Assembly: GCF_001618425.1 (NCBI RefSeq)
Contig: NZ_BDCU01000029.1
Span: 248,001 to 312,000 of the forward strand
Direction: 5' to 3'
Source of the DNA: Nocardia fusca NBRC 14340
GTDB lineage: Bacteria > Actinomycetota > Actinomycetes > Mycobacteriales > Mycobacteriaceae
DNA length: 64,000 bases
The notes below the pieces were generated by a model. The model was not told the origin of the DNA. It saw only the letters and a list, made by a program, of their open reading frames with translations, and searched no databases. Shown in pieces: positions 58,322-64,000 of the stretch (positions are counted from its first letter, which is position 1; each line of letters begins with the position of its first letter). The translations under genes and the position numbers were made by a program.

Positions 58322-58993
58322 GTGAGCCGAGTACCGAAAACGCCGCCGACCGGGCAGATCATCGACGTTGTCCTCGACCTGCTGGTAACGGACGGATACG
58401 AGGCGGTCCAGCTCCGCGAAGTAGCGCGGCGCGCCCGCGTGTCGCTCGCCACCGTGTACAAGCATTTCGCCGATCGCGACGAATTGATCGTCGCCGCTGT
58501 CGAGCACTGGATGGCCACTCACAGCTACACCGCCATGCGGGGGCCGGAGCCAGGGGAAACGCTGCACGACGGATTGGTGCGAGTCCTCGGATATGTATTC
58601 CGGCCGTGGGAGCGCAACCCCCGGATGCTCGAGGCCTATCACCGGGCCCGCACCGTCTCGAGCGGGCAACGCCTGGACGCCCAGGGCATCAACGCGATGC
58701 AACCCGTTATCGCCGCGCTGTTCCACAAGGCAGACCCGACCTATATCGAAGACATCGCGCTGGTCCTGTCCAATCTGACCTACGCACTGATCGGACGATT
58801 CGCCGACGGCAATCTCGAAATCACCGAGATCCTGCCCATCCTGGAACGCGCGGTCTACCGGCTGACCCACGACAACCACGCCGACGCGGCCGCCGCGGTA
58901 GCCACCGGGACGGCCGGGAAGCGAGCCGGCGACTCGGTCGTGATCGCCTCGCTCGCCGCCCCTTTCAAGGCACCGGACCCACCACAGGCCTGA
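58322..58993 (+). CDS. TetR-family regulator, KstR-like N-terminus
   Basis: A 223-residue TetR repressor. The helix-turn-helix (about 10-58) has IIDVVLDLLVTDGYEAVQLR, then VARRARVSLATVYKHFADRD, a pattern shared with KstR-type regulators of steroid catabolism. The C-terminal tail is Ala-rich. The GTG at 58322 fits the family start; the long frame upstream is antisense to the lipase gene and not coding. With the cholesterol-oxidase-like enzyme nearby, a lipid or steroid ligand is a reasonable guess. Confidence 0.9.
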   Translation: MSRVPKTPPTGQIIDVVLDLLVTDGYEAVQLREVARRARVSLATVYKHFADRDELIVAAVEHWMATHSYTAMRGPEPGETLHDGLVRVLGYVFRPWERNPRMLEAYHRARTVSSGQRLDAQGINAMQPVIAALFHKADPTYIEDIALVLSNLTYALIGRFADGNLEITEILPILERAVYRLTHDNHADAAAAVATGTAGKRAGDSVVIASLAAPFKAPDPPQA

Positions 58994-59471
58994 AGCCGCC
59001 GTGCGAACCGTTCGCCGCGCCGGACCGACCGTTCACCGCAGAACTCCTCGCACTCGACGACAGCGATTGCCGCACGGTCTTTTTCGCGCGTGTCGCTCGC
59101 TACTTTCTACGAGCAATGTCGTACCCCGCACAGATCTCGTAGGTGCACGCCACCACCTCGGCGTCATCCACACGACCCGGCCGACGGGAGTCACCACCCC
59201 GCTACCTTCGGCGCCCGCAGCGAGAAGCGAACATTGCGAACCCTCGGCCGCTGCACCATTTCTCTTCGAAACAGTGGCACGTTCCCGACAGGCCGGCATG
59301 GACTCCGTAGCCGCCACCAGCGCGCGGGAACCGGTGGTCACGAGTCGAGGTATGTACACGAGATCCAGCCGCTCACCGGAGAGTAGGGCAACCATGCACA
59401 GAGGCGACACACCCGCTGTCGAAGCCACACGTCCGCCGCACGCCGGTGAGCGACAGCGAGGTGAATCCACC
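58994..59471. other. Intergenic region upstream of the SGNH hydrolase, no gene seen
   Basis: This 478-base stretch has open frames but none with family signatures. The frame continuous with the hydrolase includes an ATG at 59394 as an alternative start. I see no repeat or RNA gene. It should hold the hydrolase promoter. Confidence 0.45.
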
Positions 59472-60824
59472 GTGAAAACAAAGCTCCCGGGCTCACCTTT
59501 CGAACGAGCCGATTCCCTGCCGGCCGCCCTGGGCGCAGCCGTGACCGCCGCCGTCATCGCGGCAACGGTGATGACGGGCTCCACTCCCGCCACCGCGCAG
59601 CCGAATGACCAACTCTGCGGTCGCGAGCATTTCGTCGCTTCGTGGGCCGCCGCCCCCACCGATTCCCTGACCCCGTTGGACGCGGCCGGCACACCCGTAC
59701 CCATGGCAGTCGACGACCAGACCTTCCGCATGGTCATCACACCGCACCTCGGCGGAGAGCAGCTGCGGCTGCATCTGACCAATCGCTTCGGACCAGGCCC
59801 GGTCACCTTCGCCGAGGTCACCGTCGGCGAACAGACCGAAGGAGCCGCCGCGACCGATATTCACCCGGTCACCTTCCGCGGCAACCGCTCGATCACCGTG
59901 CCCGCCGGCGAAGATATCGTCAGCGACCCGCTGTCGTTCACGGTCACCTCTGCACAACCGCTGGCCGTCAGCATTCACATCGCCGAATCCGCGGGCCCGC
60001 CCACCAAACACTGGAACGCCAACGCGACCTCCTACTATTCGCCCCCGGGCAGCGGCAACCTCACCGGCCGGACAGCGGCGAACCAGTTCACCTCCCGGAC
60101 CGGATCCTGGTTCTACGTCCGCGCTCTGGACGTACTCGCCTCGGCCGGCACCCATTCCGTGGTCGCCTTCGGTGACTCCATCACCGACGGATTCGTCGGG
60201 AGCACCCCGATGGGCATCCCTGTCGACCGCGCGGTTGCCGATACCGACAGCCGCTACCCGGATTTCCTACAGCGCAGGCTCGACCACGCCGGTATCCCGG
60301 TCTCGGTCGTGAATGCGGGAATCGGCAGCAACCGGGTAGTGACCGGAGGTGAGCCGTTCCTGTTCGGGCCGAGTGCCGTCGCCCGATTCGACCGTGACGC
60401 GCTGAGCCTCACCGGGGTGAGCGGAGTACTGGTACAGGAGGGGATCAACGACCTCGGACTACCACCCCCTGCCACGGCCGCCCAGGTGATCGCCGGATAC
60501 GAGCAGTTGATCACCGCGGCACGCCGCGCCGGGAAGAAGATCTGGCTGGGGACCGTGCTGCCCGCCTCGGACGCAATCGTCGACGGCGTCCTGCTCGCGC
60601 CCGACAGCGAGAAGCACCGGCAGGAGATCAACACCTGGATCCGCACGCAACAACTCAGCGACGGGATCGTGGATTTCGACGCCGCCCTGCGTGATCCCGG
60701 CAACCTCTCGATTCTGCGAGCCGACTATTCCAGCCCCGACAGGCTCCACCCCAACCCGGCCGGTTACCGGGCGATGGCCGACACTGTCGAACTCTCCACG
60801 ATCGCGCAGCACCCGCACTGCTGA
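59472..60824 (+). CDS. Secreted SGNH/GDSL hydrolase
   Basis: A 450-residue exported protein. The signal is the Ala-rich hydrophobic run ALGAAVTAAVIAATVMTGST, with cleavage near TPATAQ. An N-terminal beta domain (about 45-215) precedes the SGNH catalytic domain. Its block I nucleophile is in AFGDSITDG, block III GINDLG has the oxyanion Asn, and the block V motif SSPDRLHPN holds Asp and His. Such enzymes are esterases or lipases acting on acyl or polysaccharide esters. GTG 59472 was chosen for the AGGTGA site just upstream; ATG 59394 is possible. Confidence 0.88.
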   Translation: MKTKLPGSPFERADSLPAALGAAVTAAVIAATVMTGSTPATAQPNDQLCGREHFVASWAAAPTDSLTPLDAAGTPVPMAVDDQTFRMVITPHLGGEQLRLHLTNRFGPGPVTFAEVTVGEQTEGAAATDIHPVTFRGNRSITVPAGEDIVSDPLSFTVTSAQPLAVSIHIAESAGPPTKHWNANATSYYSPPGSGNLTGRTAANQFTSRTGSWFYVRALDVLASAGTHSVVAFGDSITDGFVGSTPMGIPVDRAVADTDSRYPDFLQRRLDHAGIPVSVVNAGIGSNRVVTGGEPFLFGPSAVARFDRDALSLTGVSGVLVQEGINDLGLPPPATAAQVIAGYEQLITAARRAGKKIWLGTVLPASDAIVDGVLLAPDSEKHRQEINTWIRTQQLSDGIVDFDAALRDPGNLSILRADYSSPDRLHPNPAGYRAMADTVELSTIAQHPHC

Positions 60825-60870
60825 CCCCACGCAGCATTGGCAAAATATGCCTTTCATGGCTGCGTAGGGG
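60825..60870 (+). terminator. Terminator hairpin after the SGNH hydrolase
   Basis: The arms CCCC-ACGCAGC (60825-60835) and GCTGCGT-A-GGGG (60859-60870) pair with a single bulged A, and an inner GGCA/TGCC pair closes the AT-rich loop. It starts directly after the stop codon. Confidence 0.7.
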
Positions 60871-61077
60871 TGGTGTGTCACGGTGGGCTGCAGCCCGGTA
60901 CCTCGGCGCCGAGTCGGGGCTCATTCGATATGGCGGCGTGATCGAACGGCGGATCGCGCAACGGCCGGGTTTCATGAAGCGAACATTTCCGGCGAGCTGT
61001 TGGCGTCGTGGATGCGATCGCCTAGTCTCCCAATGCGGGCCCAGAAGTCGCCTCGAGACCACCGGGGTGGGCCCTTG

Positions 61078-61713
61078 ATGTTGCGCATGTCGACCCGATG
61101 TGAGTGCACTATGAAACCGACTGTCAGTTCTGTACAGATTCCTGCCGATTCTCCGGCGTCGACGGGCAGATCCCCTGGTGATCAGCTGATGTTCCGGACC
61201 GGGTTCCGCGGCGGAGTCGTCGTCTTGGCTGCGCGTGGCCACGCCGATGCTTTCACCCTGCCACTGTGGCGGGAACAAGTAGGCAAGGCCGCCGAGGTGG
61301 CTGCCGGCGGGGACGGCGCCTTGATCATCAACGCGACCCGGCTGGAGTTCCTGTCGCTGCGCACTCTGGCCGCGACAGCCGAGGACGCGTGCCGCTATCG
61401 GCGTGCGGGCGTCGAGGTGTATCTGGTGACTCCGGATCCGGAGATCGTTCGCCTGGCTGCGGGCGACTCCCGCACCGCCCGCCTACCGGTCCGCTCCACC
61501 GTGGTCAGTGCGCTGACAGCGATCCAGCTGCGCCGGCGGACGACACGCTTGACCGGACGGGACCCCGACCGGGCCCCGGAGATCGCCCCGGACGTACCGC
61601 GGAGCGGACAGAACGGGCGAGTGCGCTTCAGGACCGGGGACCCCGTGATAGCCATCGGTGAGTTCCGGGGCGCTGTGGCACCTACGTTGGCGCCGGGAAC
61701 CGACCGGGATTGA
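61078..61713 (+). CDS. STAS-domain protein (anti-sigma factor antagonist-like)
   Basis: A protein of about 211 residues with one STAS domain (about 35-140). The strand FRGGVVVLAARGHADAFTLP and the phosphorylation-region segment ALIINATRLEFLSLRTLAA are clear. The serine in LSL is at the usual phosphosite position. The rest is a charged, disordered-looking tail. The start is uncertain: ATG 61078 has a GGGGTGGG upstream, and ATG 61111 is the other candidate. It is the intact version of the fragment at 23.4 kb. No kinase partner is adjacent. Confidence 0.78.
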   Translation: MLRMSTRCECTMKPTVSSVQIPADSPASTGRSPGDQLMFRTGFRGGVVVLAARGHADAFTLPLWREQVGKAAEVAAGGDGALIINATRLEFLSLRTLAATAEDACRYRRAGVEVYLVTPDPEIVRLAAGDSRTARLPVRSTVVSALTAIQLRRRTTRLTGRDPDRAPEIAPDVPRSGQNGRVRFRTGDPVIAIGEFRGAVAPTLAPGTDRD

Positions 61714-61757
61714 TTGTGCACACTTCCGGATCTCGATCTGGAGGCACCGTCCGCTGA

Positions 61758-62976
61758 CTACGCGCCCCCTGTCATGGTGACCACGGTTTTCAGCCACCCT
61801 TCACGGCGCAGGTCGAACTGCTGGTAGGCGGCGATGGCCGCCACCGGCTCGGCGAGCCGGGTGATGAACCGGGTGGGGTCCAGATCGCCGCGCGCGACCC
61901 GGCCCAGCAGGCCCGGGACATAGCGGCGATGGTTGCAGTTACCTCCCTGCACCGTGAGATTGCGGTTGGTGACCGCACCGACCGGAAAGGCGTCGAAGTC
62001 CGGTGGGTATACCCCGACGATGCCGATGCTGCCGGCTTTGGCCACCGCGTTCACCGCCCAGCGCAACGCCAGGCTCGGGGCGTCGCCGACCAGCCACTGA
62101 CCGTCACCGGTGTTGCCCTCGGTTGCGGCCGCGCCGCGTTCGGCTTCGAATGTCCCGGTGTCCACCGGCAGCTCCGCGGCGGCCGGGCCGGAGTGCGGGC
62201 GCTGCGCGTCGACACCGACCGCCTCGATCACCCGGTCCACCCCGATACCGCCGGTGAGCTCACGCACCGCGGACACCGGGTCCTCGACGCCGAAGTCGAT
62301 CGGCTCGGCGTTCTGCGCGCGGGCGACCGCGAGTCGATCGGCATGGTCGTCGACCACCAGTACCCGCGAGGCACCCTGTCGCTTCGCCGACGCGACGGCG
62401 CACTGCCCGACCACGCCCGCCCCGAGCACCAGGACGGTGTCACCCTGGGACACCTGCGCCAGCTTCGCGCCGAACCACCCGGTGGGCAGCACATCGGACA
62501 CCATGATGGCCCTGCTCGTCGGTCACCTCGTCCGGCACTTCGACCAGCGTCGTCGCGGCATAGGGGATGCGCGCGTACTCGGCCTGCAATCCGTCGACCG
62601 GTCCGGTGCTCTCCGGCCCGCCGAAGAAACTGGTGCCGGCCTGCGGGCCGTTCGGATTGGCCACGTCACATTGCGCGAAGTAGCCGGCCCGGCAGTAGGA
62701 GCAGTACCCGCAGGCCACAGTGGAACACACCACCACCCGGTCACCGGCCGCGAAGCCCCGCACCGCCGATCCGGTTTCCTCGACCACCCCGACTGCTTCG
62801 TGCCCGAGCACGGTCCCGGGCAACATGCCGGGCATGGTGCCCCGCACCAGATGCAGGTCGGTGCCGCAGATGGCGGAGGTGGTGATGCGTACGATCGCGT
62901 CGGTGGGTTCCTCGATCTTCGGATCGGTCACGTCGTCCAGGCGGATATCGCCGACGCCGTGCCATACGGCCTCCTG
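61758..62976 (-). pseudogene. Zinc-dependent alcohol dehydrogenase, frameshifted and lacking a start
   Basis: This is a formaldehyde-dehydrogenase-like medium-chain alcohol dehydrogenase. Its first part has AVWHGVGDIRLDD, the catalytic zinc region SAICGTDLH and GHEAVG, and the structural zinc cysteines in CGYCSYCRAG. The second part has VLGAGVVGQCAV and the tail LRREGWLKTVVTMTGGA. They are joined at about 62,510, where one extra base in a CCC run (62510-62512) breaks the frame. The first in-frame start is a GTG 15 codons inside the family N-terminus; the normal initiator has become CAG. A sequencing error could explain the frameshift alone, less easily both. Confidence 0.72.
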
Positions 62977-63454
62977 CCGAACAGCTGCATCGAAATGGTG
63001 TGAGGCGGGAAAATGCGCGGACCGGCGGGTGTTTATCCGGCGTCGGAATGGCTAATCCGGCCGCTGCCGGAGGTGGTTAAGCAGTCAGCTTCTCTCTGGC
63101 CCTGTCGTTGGTGGCTCGGTGGCGTGCTCGAGTGCCGGGCCGCCGGCGGTGAGGGGTTCAAGGTGCTCGACGGCCGGCCAACCCGCGGGCAGTTCCTCGG
63201 CCGGCGCCGCACGGCGTGGTTATGTGCCGAGGACGCCGTAGGCGGTGGCGAGGTGGGCGATTCGCTGTGCGCGGCCGAGACGGGGTAGGTCGCTGCCGTC
63301 GCGGATGACGCGGCCGCGCAACTGCCCGGCGCCGGATTCGTGACAGCCGCGGTCCGGTCTCCCCGACTACGCTGCGATCGAAATCGGCCGCGTGTAGGTC
63401 ACGCTTCCGGCGTCCCCGGGTCGGTACCGTTCGCCGGTGACGGAAGGGGCTGTG
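62977..63454. other. Intergenic region, no gene supported
   Basis: This interval of about 480 bases lies between the broken dehydrogenase and the cydA-like gene. A minus-strand frame contains LPRLGRAQRIAHLATAYGVL with an early stop, which might be a protein tail, but I cannot assign it. Otherwise I see only the likely cydA promoter and the GGAAGGGG ribosome site at 63442-63449. Confidence 0.4.
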
Positions 63455-64000
63455 ATGGTGACGAGCACTGTGGTCGCGCTCCTCGGGGCGAGCGGAGAGC
63501 GCCCGCCGGGTTTGTTGCCCGCTCGTCAGCAGATGGCGTTCTCGTTGGGCTGGCATATCGTGCTGGCCTGCTTCGGGGTCGCCTTTCCCGCCATGATCTA
63601 TGTCGTACATCGGCGCGGCCTGACCCGCGGGGACTCCGTCGCGCTGGGGTTGGCCAAGCGATGGGCGACGGTCTCGGCGATCCTGTTCGCCATCGGCGCT
63701 GTCTCCGGGACAGTACTCAGCTTCGAAATGGGACTGCTGTGGCCGGGACTTATGGGACGTTACGGCGACGTACTGGGTCTCCCATTCGCCTTCGAAGGTC
63801 TCTCGTTCTTCATCGAAGCCATCTTCCTCGGGATCTACCTCTACGGTTGGGGACGGATGCCACCGCGACGGCATCTCGCGATGCTCATCCCGATGGGGGT
63901 GGCGGGCGTGGTGGGAACGTTCTGTGTGGTCAGCGTCAACGCGTGGATGAACAACCCGACCGGTTTCCGGCTCGTCGACGGCGAGGTCACCGACGTCGAC
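63455..64000 (+). CDS. cydA: Cytochrome bd-type ubiquinol oxidase subunit I, partial
   Basis: The first 182 residues of a CydA protein; the gene runs off the right edge. The helix RQQMAFSLGWHIVLACFGVA carries the histidine that ligates the high-spin haem b595. Further matches are SGTVLSFEMGLLWPGLMGRY, GLPFAFEGLSFFIEAIFLG and the SVNAWMNNPTGF segment near the second haem. Several membrane helices are visible. This class of bd oxidase reduces O2 with menaquinol at low oxygen. The ATG at 63455 has GGAAGGGG seven bases upstream. Subunit II is expected downstream. Confidence 0.9.
   Translation, partial: MVTSTVVALLGASGERPPGLLPARQQMAFSLGWHIVLACFGVAFPAMIYVVHRRGLTRGDSVALGLAKRWATVSAILFAIGAVSGTVLSFEMGLLWPGLMGRYGDVLGLPFAFEGLSFFIEAIFLGIYLYGWGRMPPRRHLAMLIPMGVAGVVGTFCVVSVNAWMNNPTGFRLVDGEVTDVD

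Noticed and set aside
56570..58993. Plus-strand open frame of more than 800 codons ending in the TetR gene
   Set aside because: Only the last 223 codons have family features; the rest is antisense to the LIP lipase, which has signal, catalytic motifs and ribosome site. High GC keeps such frames open.
63158..63874. Minus-strand frame opposite the cydA-like gene
   Set aside because: His/Arg-rich shadow of the clear plus-strand cytochrome bd subunit.
1..64000. CRISPR arrays, tRNA or rRNA genes, insertion sequences, integrases
   Set aside because: No regularly spaced repeats, cloverleaf-like stretches with CCA-type ends, rRNA motifs, transposase or recombinase signatures were noticed on either strand.

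Overview
This is a GC-rich actinobacterial chromosome segment. GTG starts, dense ATGA-type overlaps, many TetR/MarR/IclR/LysR regulators, a secreted LIP-type lipase, a Tat-exported cholesterol-oxidase-like GMC enzyme, an AveC-like membrane protein and a SigJ-type sigma factor together point to Nocardia or a close relative (inference; no rRNA gene is present). There is no tRNA, rRNA, CRISPR array, intact insertion sequence or prophage. The window reads as a catabolic accessory region: several self-contained degradation operons, each with its own divergent regulator, separated by stretches holding gene remnants.

Layout. (1) 1-14,838, all minus strand: a catabolic supercluster. It holds a NitT/TauT-type ABC importer, a three-subunit molybdenum hydroxylase, an aspartate-dehydrogenase-like protein, an aldehyde dehydrogenase, a RidA-family deaminase, a cupin, a phthalate-dioxygenase-type reductase, an extradiol ring-cleavage dioxygenase, an alpha/beta hydrolase and two SDRs. 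Next to it lie a MarR regulator (15.1-15.7 kb) and the molybdenum-enzyme maturation gene xdhC (15.9-17.1 kb). Two promoters of the supercluster and the MarR/xdhC intergenic region share one palindrome, CTTnnCGnnAAG, so they look like a single regulon. A nitrogen-containing aromatic substrate is the simplest guess. (2) 17.1-24.5 kb: a DJ-1/ABM fusion protein with a divergent GlxA-type regulator, a small flavin/F420-type oxidase, remnants, a secreted protein, and a P450 lacking the ExxR arginine. (3) 23.4-27.8 kb: a SigJ/ECF41-like sigma factor with a truncated STAS ORF overlapping its 3' end, facing a serine hydrolase, a DoxX-like protein and an AhpD-like protein without its cysteines; then a TetR. 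(4) 27.9-33.4 kb: a LuxR remnant, a canonical P450, a cyclase, a deletion-fused pair of pseudogenes, and a LysR regulator.

(5) 33.6-39.0 kb: a gentisate operon (3-hydroxybenzoate-6-hydroxylase-like monooxygenase, fumarylpyruvate-hydrolase-like FAH protein, AAHS transporter, gentisate 1,2-dioxygenase-like protein) with a divergent IclR regulator and its palindrome. (6) 39.1-48.1 kb: an eleven-gene minus-strand operon with a ferredoxin, an SDR, a CMD-like protein, two Rieske oxygenases each paired with a small uncharacterised protein, a TauD-like dioxygenase, an unusual amidohydrolase, a dimeric-barrel protein and an aldehyde dehydrogenase. A TetR gene is divergent across a 32-bp palindrome. 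(7) 49.1-54.4 kb: a deleted P450, then a VWA / MoxR-ATPase / AveC-like trio and a TetR. (8) 54.5-64.0 kb: a truncated epimerase, a cholesterol-oxidase-like enzyme, a LIP lipase with a divergent TetR, a secreted SGNH hydrolase, a STAS protein, a frameshifted zinc alcohol dehydrogenase, and the start of a cytochrome bd oxidase subunit I gene.

The most distinctive points are the shared MarR palindromes, the duplicated Rieske-plus-small-protein modules, the AveC/MoxR/VWA trio, the P450 and amidohydrolase with missing signature residues, and the unusually high number of broken genes with clean deletion or frameshift junctions.
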